DNA of 64,000 nt from Dacryopinax spathularia (lineage: Eukaryota > Basidiomycota > Dacrymycetes > Dacrymycetales > Dacrymycetaceae). The notes below the pieces were generated by a model. That model saw nothing but the letters and a program-made list of their open reading frames with translations, searched no databases and was not told the origin of the DNA. The stretch is from assembly GCA_037974965.1 (NCBI GenBank), contig JBBPFI010000017.1, positions 434,001 to 498,000 on the forward strand. The letters are read 5' to 3'. Within the stretch, counting starts at the first letter, position 1; every line of letters begins with the position of its first letter. Position numbers and translations under genes: made by a program. Of the stretch, positions 11,291 through 21,828 are shown in pieces.

Positions 11291-11731
11291 TCCGCGGGGG
11301 ACTTTTTAGACAATGACTGTCCTCAGTCATCCGTTGAATGTACTGCCGTAGTTAGGCAGTAGCCTCCGATGTAGCGGTAGTTGGAATTTGATTCTTGCGT
11401 CGGATGCTGGCCGAAATTTTTGATTGAACGACTGGTTTCCTTTTTCGAGCGTTTTTGGTGCGTTATTCTTCAATTGAGACTTGTTCTCCGCGGGGGACTT
11501 TTTTGGAAAGGAACCTCCTGGTTCACTGGAAGAAAAGAAGAAAAAGGCGGCGTCCGGAGGCATTTGGTAACGGGTCGGTAGTGGCAGTGACGGCGAAAAA
11601 GGTTTTTAAACCCAGTTTAGACGCGTCTCGGAGGGTCTCACATCTTGTCTCTGACCGTCCATCTCCCCTACTCCAATTCGAACAGCTCTCCTTTCTCTAG
11701 TTGACTTTTAAACCTTCCTGCCGGCGTCGTC

Positions 11732-14259
11732 ATGGTACCGCCGTCGGTAGAACGCGAACAACGTCGGCAAGCAGCGGTACTTGCCGAAAAGGCGAAAGTC
11801 GATGCGTGGGTGAAGGCGTGTGTGGAGCGGGCAAGGTTGCGGGCGACGGGGAAGGCGGTAGGACAGGCCATGGAGGCCATGAAGATTGTCCTGGCCTATC
11901 TGAAGGAGAAGAAGTGGACGGGTATCGTGGCGTGGATGGGCGTAAAGGAAAACGCCGAGTCGCTCCGGGTGCGTCCTTCGCAATATGTGGCTGATCGTTA
12001 CTTATGCGGTTCTAGCGGGATGTGACAGCGCTTCTGCGGAAGCACCCATACACGCTGGCTGCCATCGACCAGTGGCGTGCGATGTTGCTGGGGGAGATGA
12101 CCCAGCGCATCTGGCTGCAATATGCCAAGGAGAACGACAAGAAGGTAAGTGCCCCCAATATACCGGGACGGAGTATCCGTTAACGCCGCGTTATAGATTG
12201 ACAAGTTCGAGTTGGGGGTCAAAGGCGTAGCGACCCCAGGTGAAGAGTTCGACTGGGTCGAGGAGCAGACGTTGGATGACTTCGAGGTTCCTGACCTCGA
12301 AGAGGACGACCACATCACGGCAGGCGACGCGCCGAGTGGCGAGGTCGAACTGGCGGTACCGACCGTACCGACCGTAACGACTGGCGGTAAGAAGGCGGAG
12401 AAGGAGCCGTCAACTGTCGAAGAAGAGGCGCCCGTCCAGGCGAAGGTGCTCGGCAAGGGGAAGGGAAAGGAGGTGATGCGTGCGTCAGACGCCTCGAAGG
12501 AGAAGGAGAAGACGAAGGAGAAGGAGAAGGAGAAGGAGAAGGAGAAGGAGAAAGACGCGGAGAAGGAGAAGGAGGAGGAGGCATCGAAGAAACGCTCGAC
12601 CCGGGTGTCGACGAAGGCCGCGGCGGATGTTCGCGTTGAGGGCGACGAGAAGAGGCGGAATGAGCTGCTGAGGAAGCGAAGGGAGGAGGCTGCTGTGGCA
12701 GACACTGCGGCCCAGCCCACGTTGGGCTCCGGCACGCCTGGCAAGCGGGTACGTCACCTTCCTTTTTACTTGAGCGTTATCGCCGATACCGATCATTCTT
12801 AGTCCGCCAATAAGGGCGGTAAAAGCGTTACCACCGCGAAGACTCCCGTGCCGGCTGCAACTCCCACAGCCGCTCCTGTTGTTCCCTCGCCCATTACGAA
12901 GACCGTTGCGCCCGCCCGGAAGCCAGTCAAGACGACGGCAAAGCCTTTGCCGGTGATCTCCGATCCGAACGAAGTACGGGCTCCTCGCGGAAGGGGCCAA
13001 GCGAAGCCGACGCGAGGGAAGACGTCAAAAGGAGAGGAAACGTGGGGCGGCAAGGTACGTCGGGGTATTTGTTCTTTCTGATGATTGGCGAGCTTACGCT
13101 CCTTCAGATTCTTCGTCCCCCCGCGGGATATGAACTCTTCTGGACGATCCAGGGGACTCCCTGGTTCGTTACTAAGGCCACGGTGGCGGTAAGTAGTTGG
13201 TTACTTTTTACGCCGATTGTGCGTTAACCATGATGTCGTAGTGCGAATATTGCGCCCAGAGAAAGCAAGAGTGCCTCATTTCGCATGAGGGAGGGCAGTG
13301 CACTGCCTGCCATACACGTCGCAAGACGTGTTCGATTGCCAGGCCTGACGGTACGTTGTGCAACATAACGCCACCGATACCGCTTATTAACGTTCTTACT
13401 CGGTTGATAGAACGTCGCGGCCGTGTTCGCGGTGAGAAGGGAGGAGCGGCCACCAAGCGTGAGATGTCAGAGGCCGGTACAGGTAACACAGAGAAGTTTC
13501 GTGAAGGAACTCTTCAAGAAGACGTGGAGGCGTTCGAGTATGAGGCGTCCGCAGGTAAGCGTTAATGCGCGGTAGTCGGCGGTAGCTGATTCGATTGTAG
13601 ACGCCGCCATCGCGAACATCAACTGGCTGGTGCACCACCAGCAAGTTCTGAACATGTTGCTGTCCGCCAACCTGCGTCGGCTCAACGCAGCGACTGCGGA
13701 AGGCCAAGAAAAGGTGCTCGTACTCAGCACCACGGACGGCGAGGTTCCGGGTGCGAGATTGACGGGACGGAGGTTCTTCCTGGAACCATCGAACTTTCCC
13801 TTCCGCATCCTTTCGCCTGAGGACGAGAAGAAGACGTGGAAGGAGCTGTACGCCGACTCCGCCGATAATCCGGCAGTCAGTGACGCCGATGTCGAGTTGG
13901 ACTTGACCGACACCGATAACGCCGGTAACGCCGCCGATGAAATCGAGGAAGTCCGCCCGGTGAAGAGCGGCACGAAAAGAAAGCGTGTGTCACCCGAGCT
14001 AGGTGATGAGGAGAACGAGGCGGAAGAGCCTCAGGCGGAGAGTTCTCGCCCCAAGCGGGTGAAAAAGTCGGTGGAGCGGTATGGAAACCCTACCGACCTC
14101 GTTACCGCGGTGAAGGAGGCGAGAGAGGGAGATGAAGAGCAGCAAGTGGACGCTGCTCTGGAGGAGGAGTCCTCCGTTGATGACTCTGATAGTGACTATG
14201 AGGTTCCTCCTCCGGGTACCGACGACGTGCGGGAGGAGGAAGGTGAGGAAGAACTGTAA
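11732..14259 (+). CDS. Antisense multi-exon gene inside the LTR element; Zn2Cys6-like protein
   Basis: On the strand opposite gag-pol, the ATG at 11732 opens a chain of about eight exons separated by typical short introns and ending at 14257-14259. Order of features: a helical N-terminus rich in Ala, Arg and Lys; an acidic segment; a lysine-glutamate run (12500-12580); a Pro/Ala/Lys linker; a block GYELFWTIQGTPWFVTKATV; then a cysteine cluster spaced C-x2-C-x6-C-x8-C-x2-C-x6-C, the spacing of a fungal Zn2Cys6 binuclear cluster (CEYCAQ to CTACHTRRKTCS). The C-terminal half is acidic with basic patches (KRKR, RPKRVKK) that could be nuclear signals. A DNA-binding or regulatory role is inferred. 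I do not recognise the protein as a whole. It could be a captured host gene or an accessory gene of the element lineage. Confidence 0.75.
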
Positions 14260-14574
14260 CGCCATCGGTAGCGTGCGGTATCATCTTCCCGGAGCGGGGG
14301 TGTAGTTAGAATTACCCCATGGTGTATGTGTAGGATATCGTGCGGAGGAAAGAAATAGTGTGAAAAACCCCTGTTGTGCGTGTGTGAGGAGTGATCGACA
14401 AGGAGATAGAGGATGGGAATTTTTGGGTGATGTTGTTTTTCGCGGAAATGGTTGCGCATTTTCGATGTTAGTTTCTTCTTGCTATAGGCAAGTGCCGATA
14501 TGGTGTCCAATAAGCGGGTTGGTATGGTCTAGACGATGGTATGGGTATCGTGTCCTAGTTGCTTTGTCGACCGC

Positions 14575-17500
14575 CTAAGGGTTCCCCGAAGTCAGGTCGG
14601 GTAACGCAGCGGTATCTGCCCCGGTATCCTCAGTCGTGATGGAGTAAGGGATGTCTTGTAGGCGCTTCATAAGCTCATCCACTTGCGATTTGAAGTCGAG
14701 CCTGGTATGGAAGGGAACCAATCTGAAGCCTGCGACTGCTTGACGTCCGATCGTACCGTCCAATTCTGCGATGATATATGCTCCTCCACGGTTCCGTTGG
14801 ATAACGACAAAGGGGCCGATATAACGCGGTAATGTTTTGTCCCGAAGTTCTCCGTCATTCCGGGAATTGCGCAGTAAGACCAACGAACCCGGCTCATACG
14901 GTGTGTCACGAATGCGGTTTGCATACTTCTTGCGGAACCGTTCCGCTGAATGTTCGCGAGCAAGAAGTATCTTTTCGTGAATGTGAACGAGGTCCTCTGG
15001 TCTTCGCTCTAATTGTCTGGCGCGTCTGGTGATTAACTCTTCTCGCGAGCATAGTTCAGACGGAACTTCGACAAGGAAGGTAGCTTCGACCAGGTCTATC
15101 GGCAATGTTGGGTGCGTTCCGTGTGCCATATAGTATGGCGTTAGTCCGGTAACGCTACTGAGCGTTACGCGCTCTGCCCAGAATATGGTAGGGAGAATCG
15201 CCGGCCAACCCCCGATGTTACCCTGTGCTGCACGTACGATACTTTCTCGCACCCCCCGGTGGGATTGTTCGACCAACCCATTTGCTCGGGAGTTGTAGCC
15301 TGATATGCGGATATGGGAAATCGCGTATTTTTGCGTTAGGGTCGAGAGCGCGTTAACCCATGGGGTACCGTTATCAGTGACGATTTCGTATACAGTTCCC
15401 CATCTGCATAACAGCGTATTGAAGATGAAATCCGCCAGGTGTTTTCCAGTTTCGTTTCGTAGCATACACCATTCGGGATAGTGTGTTAATGAGCATCGGG
15501 CTTGGGCGATGTATCGGTATCCAGCTTTCGGCGTTTTCGAAATGGGCATAAGCATAGTGTCACAGTATGCTTTTCCAAACAGTTTCGCCGGCGTCTGGAC
15601 AGTTGGGGGAAGGAGAACCCGCGTTGTTTGCTGTTGTTGACATGATAGACAGGTGTTCACATACCAGCCTATGTCCTCCGCCATCCTCGGCCACCAAAAT
15701 CGTAGCATAAGATGTGCTCGGATTGTCCTTAGCCCTTTGTGACCTAGCTCGTCATGTGCCATTCGTAACGCGCGATACCGCCTCTCGTACGGTAGGTATA
15801 AGAGGTGGTTACCGTTGTCGTCTCGCTTGTATAATTCCCCATTGTTTCCAATAAAGAATCGCGCCGATAGTTTTAGTATGCGTCGCCATTCCTTGTCCGA
15901 CGTATCCGCTGGTCTTTTCAGTGTACGTTGGTATTCAATTACCTTTTGAATATCCGTGTCCATCCTGTGGGCGTTAGAGGACAGCGGTAGGAAGGACGAA
16001 TTCGGCGTTACTGTATCGTCCCTTCGTAGTGAGCTGTGTTCAGGTACCGCCATCGGTACTTCCGAGGCGTGACCCTCTATGGACCAGGGGAGTTCTCGCT
16101 CCTGCCACACTACCGGGCTATCCGGCGGCGTGGTTAACGGGGACGGTATGTAGGCGTCTTCATTGACATTGCGCAGGAGCTGGTCTGGTAAGGATGGAGT
16201 TTCACTCGTTGGAGATTGAGGGGGCGTCGTAAGTGGCGATAACGGTGCGTTATCTGACTTTTCGTCCGGTAGTTCTCCCTCTTGTGGCCAGAAAAAGACA
16301 GGCACTCCGGGCCTGGGAATAGGGCAGCGGCGGGGGAAGGTCAACGATAGATAAAGGGAGAGAACCGGCGTCGTGGATAAGTTAAGCGTGTCTTCGTCAT
16401 AGTCAGGGACGTCTTCTTGAGTCGGGTCAGTGGTGGTAGGTGGGCGGCGGGAGAGGCCATCCGGAGCGGTATGCTTTTCTGCGGGGACGTGAACAAGATC
16501 GAAGTTGAATAAGGCAATGTAAGCCAGCCAGCGATTGATAGTGGTGTTAGGCTGGATGTCGGGGTTACGAATCATGCCTTTCAAGTATTGCGCATCAACT
16601 TCGAGAGTGAATGTAGAGAGGCCGATGAGCCAAACGCGGTAAGCTTTTAACGCCCGGAAGAGTCCGTAACATTCCAACTTCGCTTGAGAATACCGGCTCT
16701 CTCGATCGTTCCAAGTAATGGAACCGAATCGGGACGGTCGTTGGCGCCCCTTGTCGTCGAGTTGGTATAATACAAAGCCTACTGCAATTGACGAAGAGTC
16801 TACAGCGAAGATAACGCGGTTAGGCGAGGCGTAATCGATTGGGCGGAGAACGTTATTTTCTAACGCTTGTTGAGCCGCCGCTTGCAGAGTGCGGACCGCG
16901 GTAAGGTGAATTGCGTTAAAGTGGAACGGCACGTTTTTCTTTTTGAGCTCCTCAAGAGGGCGCGCGATATGGGCGTAATTGCGGATGAACGTACGCATTA
17001 TACCGACAGTACCAAGAAAGGAGCGGACTTCCGAAATATTTTCACAGGGGAGTTTCCAGTCCATGATCTTTTGGATTTTGGAAGGGTCAGGTTGGCGACC
17101 GGCATAGGAACAGCGGTGACCAAGGAGAATGATTTCGGGTACAGCGATCTCGACTTTTGCACCCGACAGTGTCGCTCCAGAGTGTTCAATTCGTGTGAGA
17201 ATGCGGTGAACATCCCCCAGATGCTCCCAGATGAAGCGGCGAATTCCTGCGTTATGTGCGGTAGTTTCATAAGTACCGTCCGCACGCTCGTACCGTGTTG
17301 GTGGTCCTTTGATACCGCCATCGTCAATAAAAGGTGTTGTGATGTGCGGTATCTCTGGCTCGAGTATGAAGGTGACGTTATCCTGCATAATTCCCGGCAT
17401 ATTATGCGCTCCCATAGGTGCGACGCAGTAACGGAGGGGGCCGAGAGGGGACTGAAAGGTGGTGAGATCTCGTGAAGATGGGGCCAATTTGTGTTGTTCA

Positions 17501-18189
17501 AATCCTCGGAAGAAGTCGATGAGGGAGTAACAAGCACGTCCGCCATAAGATTCAATAAGATGTTCGGTAAGTGGCGGTACCGAGGAACTCTTGATCATGA
17601 CGCCGTTCAGCGGTTGGAGATTAATGACCGGACGCAGATCTCCATTCTTCTTTAGCACAACAAACCACGTCGAGCGGTACGCTGACTGTGCCGGTTCGTA
17701 CGTGCCGGCCTGAATCTTTTCACGGATCGTAGAAATCACTCTTTCCACTAACGCCGGCGGTATCGGTAAATTGCGATCTTGCCAGGGGGTATGTTCAATC
17801 GTGGGGAAGACCACCGGGTCGAAATAGTCGTCTCTGAAGCGGCCGATTTCGACTTCCTCCCATGAGAAGGCCATCTCATGCGTACGGAGGATCCATGCCG
17901 CCAGTTTGACCTCCTCCGGCCAGAGAAAACCGTATTTGTTAATACCGAGGGCTTCGTAACGCTCCTGCGTTAATCGCCTTCCAGGCGTAAATGAAGGCGG
18001 TAGATGCGGTAATGGAAGTAGACTTTGTAGGGGATCTGAAGGGAATCGACGATGTATTTTGAGTTCTTCCGGATGGGTAGTGGCGACCGGTTTAACTCTG
18101 TGTTCGACTCTTTTGTATTTTCTGAGGGCCAAGCAGTGTAACCGCTCGTCGTATATGTACGTCCGCTGTAACGCGGTTACCGTCGGCAA
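14575..18189 (-). CDS. pol: Retrotransposon pol (reverse transcriptase, RNase H, integrase)
   Basis: A long uninterrupted frame of about 1,200 residues. Order: reverse transcriptase with the active-site block TPFIDDGGIKG; an RNase H region with FAVDSSSIAVGFVLYQLDD; a proline/serine linker; an integrase HHCC finger (HDELGHKGLRTIRAH, later CLSCQQQ); and the DDE core (DTMLMPISKTPKAGYR; VTDNGTPWVNA; NSRANGLVEQSHRG). The C-terminal domain contains LVLLRNSR and YIGPFVVIQRN. RT before integrase marks it as Ty3/gypsy. It lies in a different frame from gag, as in families that use programmed frameshifting, so the upstream limit is set by the open frame rather than by an ATG. Confidence 0.93.
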   Translation of the reverse strand: MPTVTALQRTYIYDERLHCLALRKYKRVEHRVKPVATTHPEELKIHRRFPSDPLQSLLPLPHLPPSFTPGRRLTQERYEALGINKYGFLWPEEVKLAAWILRTHEMAFSWEEVEIGRFRDDYFDPVVFPTIEHTPWQDRNLPIPPALVERVISTIREKIQAGTYEPAQSAYRSTWFVVLKKNGDLRPVINLQPLNGVMIKSSSVPPLTEHLIESYGGRACYSLIDFFRGFEQHKLAPSSRDLTTFQSPLGPLRYCVAPMGAHNMPGIMQDNVTFILEPEIPHITTPFIDDGGIKGPPTRYERADGTYETTAHNAGIRRFIWEHLGDVHRILTRIEHSGATLSGAKVEIAVPEIILLGHRCSYAGRQPDPSKIQKIMDWKLPCENISEVRSFLGTVGIMRTFIRNYAHIARPLEELKKKNVPFHFNAIHLTAVRTLQAAAQQALENNVLRPIDYASPNRVIFAVDSSSIAVGFVLYQLDDKGRQRPSRFGSITWNDRESRYSQAKLECYGLFRALKAYRVWLIGLSTFTLEVDAQYLKGMIRNPDIQPNTTINRWLAYIALFNFDLVHVPAEKHTAPDGLSRRPPTTTDPTQEDVPDYDEDTLNLSTTPVLSLYLSLTFPRRCPIPRPGVPVFFWPQEGELPDEKSDNAPLSPLTTPPQSPTSETPSLPDQLLRNVNEDAYIPSPLTTPPDSPVVWQERELPWSIEGHASEVPMAVPEHSSLRRDDTVTPNSSFLPLSSNAHRMDTDIQKVIEYQRTLKRPADTSDKEWRRILKLSARFFIGNNGELYKRDDNGNHLLYLPYERRYRALRMAHDELGHKGLRTIRAHLMLRFWWPRMAEDIGWYVNTCLSCQQQQTTRVLLPPTVQTPAKLFGKAYCDTMLMPISKTPKAGYRYIAQARCSLTHYPEWCMLRNETGKHLADFIFNTLLCRWGTVYEIVTDNGTPWVNALSTLTQKYAISHIRISGYNSRANGLVEQSHRGVRESIVRAAQGNIGGWPAILPTIFWAERVTLSSVTGLTPYYMAHGTHPTLPIDLVEATFLVEVPSELCSREELITRRARQLERRPEDLVHIHEKILLAREHSAERFRKKYANRIRDTPYEPGSLVLLRNSRNDGELRDKTLPRYIGPFVVIQRNRGGAYIIAELDGTIGRQAVAGFRLVPFHTRLDFKSQVDELMKRLQDIPYSITTEDTGADTAALPDLTSGNP

Positions 18190-18272
18190 AATGGTTAACG
18201 CTGGTGGGGGTATCGAGGTTTCCGGGGCTGATGTAAGGAATATGTCTCCTCGGGTTGAACCCGACTCCTCGA

Positions 18273-20603
18273 CTAATGAAAATCCGAAGAAGACGCAGCC
18301 TCACAATGCGAATTGAGCGCCAGTGCCGGATTGGCTTGCATGAAGGCCATCGTATCGTCTGCGTTCTCAGACGGATCGGCCTGTCGAGGTTTCCAGGGGC
18401 GAGTACCGATCGTAACGCGCGTATCGGTATTGGGACATTTCAGCGTTAACTGCATTTCTCCTGAGGTCCCGTCGAACGTTTGACATTGTAACAGTGTCAG
18501 GAAGGGGCGTCCGAGAAGGATATGGAAAGGAGATTCTTTCACGATGTGGACTTGTAATAGGAAAACGATCGGTCCGATGGTCACACGTAGGTTGCGGATA
18601 CAGCCTAACGTCATTTCGGATTGGCTGTTGGCGGATTCCATCTGTATGGTATCGTCGGGTAAGAATGGGATCCGTAGCCGCTTCCAGGCATGAAAGTTGA
18701 TAGCAACGATCACCGACCCCGAATCAATACAACCGGTCATGGGGATGTCATCATCTCCAACAAGTAAATCGATTTCTCGTAACGCCACAAGTCGTTTTCC
18801 CACGATAACGCCCGACGGACTGTCGATGGCTCCAGACACATGTAAGGCTTGTGCCAGTGTCGGTACTCCATCGAGCGTTACCGTGTTCGCCTGATTTGGC
18901 TGAATATTCGCAGGAGTACTGCCTAACTCGGGATGACCAAAGGTCAGAACGTGGTCACCCGTCTTCGGTACCCGTTTGACTCCCGACTGGTAATGCAGCA
19001 TCTTCCGTACTTCTCCGGATACCGCCATGAGTCCGCGCAGGGTCAGATTAATCGGTACATCCAAGGTTTGATCGAGGACGCGGCTGACTACTTCGTCGTT
19101 CTCGATAGGGGCCCGGAGCTGGGAACGTGACTCAGGTTTGAAATTTGACTCCTCCAGAGAGGAGTCCTCTGCAGGTCGTTCCGGGCGGGCTGCCAATCGT
19201 TCGGGAGTCGGTACCGAGACGGTACCGTCTGCCTCTGAGTCGCGCGGTTGTACCGGTTTGCCGAGGTATTTGGTGGGAAACGGGCGACCAACAGGTTTAC
19301 CCTTCTTCCGGATATTAGATATTTCGGCTTGTAAGACATGTATCCGTTGTAGATCACTGGCAGAGAGGATATTCTCCTGATTATCGGTACTAGGCGTTAT
19401 GTCTACGTTTGGCGTATCGAAGGTAAAGGCCTGAACCGGTACCGCTCGCGTCGTGAGGAGGTTTACTGGGGCACTGGGTCGCGTTGGTATTCCGGCTTGC
19501 GCGTTAAGTTCTGCCGTCGTATTGCCAGGGTATTGGCGATGCCATTGTAGGACTCTTTCTTTGAGCGTTCGGGCCTGAATGTACCCGGGAACGTATCGTC
19601 CGGTAGGTAGAACTAGTCGGCCCTCTGCGTTCCGAATTACGAGTCCTTGTCGTATGTGTTCCTCCGCATCGGGGCATTGATTTACCATATGAGGTCCGTC
19701 GCACCAGATACACCCATTCGAGCGGGGTGGAATACCGCCGTTACCTTGAGCGTTATATGCCGGTATCGGTCGGGATTGAGGTGGGGCGTTGCCTTGGTAT
19801 ACTCCTGGTCGGGGAGCCGACTGGCCCTGCTGGAGGAGGGTATGGACAGCGTTGGTCAATGTATTCAGATTCGACACCATGGATGCGAATGCGTCCGATT
19901 CCTCTGTTTTGATTTTCACTGTCGGTTCGATTTGGTGAGTCGTTGTACCGTCGGATAACGCAATGACCGGTGCTTCTGCGGAAGTATCACCCAGGAGCCA
20001 GTTTGCAGCTTGAAGAACGTGTTCCATTGGGTAGGGGTCGTCAGGATAATTGTCGGGGAATTTAATCTGCAGACGATGCTTAAGTCTTTCGCGGAACACC
20101 GGATGAAATCCGCGGAGAAATTCTCGATCGCGTTCAAGGACTGAAATCCGGTCCTTCCGTAGTAACCAGGAAGCGATCCTTGTGAATTCTCGGTTGTACT
20201 CGCCCAACTGGCCTCGATGGTTCATAGGAATCGTAGCAGAACGGTTTACCAGGTCTTCCAGGTTCGTTCGGGAATACCGCCTTTCGTCGGTATCGGCGCC
20301 GGGATATAACGCCAGCACTTCACGCTTGAATCGGCCGTAGTCGCCACTGGCGAACGACGCCAGGCTCCGCCATGTCTCCTCGACGGTCCCTGGTGGATAT
20401 CGCACTGACGCTAGGATTCTGTCTTGTCCCCGAAGGCCACAGGCATCGGCACACTGTTCGAAATCTTCAAAGTACCGCCGCACGTCGGTAGGGTTCGTCG
20501 AAGCAAAGTGCGGAGCGTCCCGGCTATTTCGGAGGGGCATTTGCCTTCGGGGAGGGCGCTCCTGAACTGGTGGTCCTTCTGCTTCCTGATCGAGTGGGTC
20601 CAT
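18273..20603 (-). CDS. gag: Retrotransposon gag with C-terminal aspartic protease
   Basis: 776 residues from the ATG at 20603. The N-terminal third is capsid-like and helical. A short Cys-His knuckle (CIWCDGPHMVNQC) follows near the middle, then a low-complexity linker. The C-terminal part holds a retropepsin-like segment, with MTGCIDSGSVIVAIN containing D-S-G and HILLGRPFL as the second conserved turn. Protease at the end of gag, in a different frame from pol, is a known arrangement in fungal Ty3/gypsy elements. The frame stays open for about 350 bases upstream of this ATG, so the true N-terminus may be longer. Confidence 0.9.
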   Translation of the reverse strand: MDPLDQEAEGPPVQERPPRRQMPLRNSRDAPHFASTNPTDVRRYFEDFEQCADACGLRGQDRILASVRYPPGTVEETWRSLASFASGDYGRFKREVLALYPGADTDERRYSRTNLEDLVNRSATIPMNHRGQLGEYNREFTRIASWLLRKDRISVLERDREFLRGFHPVFRERLKHRLQIKFPDNYPDDPYPMEHVLQAANWLLGDTSAEAPVIALSDGTTTHQIEPTVKIKTEESDAFASMVSNLNTLTNAVHTLLQQGQSAPRPGVYQGNAPPQSRPIPAYNAQGNGGIPPRSNGCIWCDGPHMVNQCPDAEEHIRQGLVIRNAEGRLVLPTGRYVPGYIQARTLKERVLQWHRQYPGNTTAELNAQAGIPTRPSAPVNLLTTRAVPVQAFTFDTPNVDITPSTDNQENILSASDLQRIHVLQAEISNIRKKGKPVGRPFPTKYLGKPVQPRDSEADGTVSVPTPERLAARPERPAEDSSLEESNFKPESRSQLRAPIENDEVVSRVLDQTLDVPINLTLRGLMAVSGEVRKMLHYQSGVKRVPKTGDHVLTFGHPELGSTPANIQPNQANTVTLDGVPTLAQALHVSGAIDSPSGVIVGKRLVALREIDLLVGDDDIPMTGCIDSGSVIVAINFHAWKRLRIPFLPDDTIQMESANSQSEMTLGCIRNLRVTIGPIVFLLQVHIVKESPFHILLGRPFLTLLQCQTFDGTSGEMQLTLKCPNTDTRVTIGTRPWKPRQADPSENADDTMAFMQANPALALNSHCEAASSSDFH

Positions 20604-21001
20604 GTTGCTGCGGAGTTCTAACTGGTCGGCTAACTCTGATGCGAGGTTAATGACCGAAGGGTCCGGTAATTGATGTAAACGTTGTTCTAGGAGTGTGGAT
20701 AAGCGGGTCGCTGAACTGTCGGCCGAAGTTGTGTCAGAGGAGTTCCCTTCTTCCGGATCCAGGGTATCTCGAGTCGCCCGAGTTCGGTCTGGTTCTACCG
20801 AGGAGGCGACAATCGGAGCGGTATCGTAGGCGGTATCAACGAGCGGTAATTCAGAGGCAGGATCGATAGGTTGAAGGAAATCCGCGGTCCTCTCCGGGGA
20901 CGGGTAGTAGCGTCGACGTGTTTTGACAATGGCGGGCGATAACGATAAGCAAGGGAATTTTTGTTATACCGACACTGACAGTTTTGAAGAACCAATAAGA
21001 T

Positions 21002-21019
21002 ATCCCAGCACGACCTCCA
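21002..21019 (-). other. Putative primer-binding site
   Basis: On the minus strand, two bases inside the 5' LTR, the sequence starts TGGAGGTCGTGCTGGGAT. It begins with the TGG complementary to a tRNA CCA end, at the right distance from the LTR. I have not matched it to a particular tRNA. Confidence 0.5.
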
Positions 21020-21021
21020 AA

Positions 21022-21441
21022 TGAACTGTTCGACACTATCGTAGATAGTGTCTGTAGTTCTAGTTTAATGGGATATCGTTATTGATTCAGTCAAAAGGAG
21101 TGTGGTGTGTATAAAGGCACTGGACGATAGTCGTCGTTAACGGTCGAAGATAACGCTGTTAACGCTGAGGCGAACGGATAGGGAGTAGGGAGAGAGAGAG
21201 AGAGAAAAGAAGAAAAGCGAGAGAGAAGATATATCGAGTCCGTCGTTCCCAGCGCAAATCTTTCAGGCACAGGCACAGGAACAGGAACCAGTCTCGCTTG
21301 GGTCCACTGTGGCGCTTTCGGCTGCATGTAACGCCGTGCGGTAGCGTTAACGCCATGCGGTAACGATCCATCGGCGGTATTCGGCGTCGGCGATATCGGA
21401 TTGGAGTGGACAGCTACTATTAACTAGCTACAGACAGTACA
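21022..21441 (-). repeat. Right LTR (5' LTR in element orientation), 420 bp
   Basis: Same length and ends as the left LTR. The only difference I could find is one T/C change, within CCAGTCTTGCTTGG on the left versus CCAGTCTCGCTTGG on the right. Confidence 0.95.
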
Positions 21442-21828
21442 CCATGAACCGTTGCGACACAAGCACGACCACCACAAGAAGCTCGACTATCGTGATGACT
21501 CTGCCGTGGGCCAGAGCCATCCCGGGTCCAATGTTACATCGAGAAGTATATGGGTTGAAGGGTTGCCGCCCGGGATAATCGATTTCTGTAACTACCTTTG
21601 TTATGTATAACGCACACGGATCCTCCTGCAAGGCGACTTTCGGTCGCCGAAAGGAGAATATTCGCTTTTGAGGATCGTCACGTCCGAATCTGCATGTCCA
21701 AAACCGTCCATTATTCCTCATGCAATCGCCAATAAAGTTACAACAGGTTTCCATAGTTCGAGTACAGCCTCTGTAGGTTCCTGAACCTCGCAAGAATACG
21801 TTCCGAAATGTTCTAGATGATACGAGAT
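21442..21828. other. Intergenic: right target-site duplication and 3' flank of HMG gene 1
   Basis: Starts with the CCAT duplication (21442-21445). The rest is probably the 3' untranslated region of the HMG-box gene plus the former downstream flank of MYND copy 2. I see no gene. Confidence 0.4.

Larger units (their letters stand above)
10871..21441 (-). mobile_element. Ty3/gypsy LTR retrotransposon, about 10.6 kb, with antisense cargo gene
   Basis: Two 420 bp direct repeats flank the element and a CCAT duplication brackets it. The coding strand is minus: 5' LTR on the right, primer-binding site, gag (18273-20603), pol (14575-18189) with RT, RNase H and integrase in the Ty3/gypsy order, then a spliced antisense gene (11732-14259) before the 3' LTR on the left. 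It looks whole: both long frames run uninterrupted and the LTRs appear to differ at one base, so insertion was very recent. Untranslated stretches lie between the LTRs and the genes and between the antisense gene and pol. At over 10 kb it is long for a gypsy element because of the extra gene. A 17 bp stretch, TCCGCGGGGGACTTTTT, sits directly inside the left LTR and again at 11487. Confidence 0.95.
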
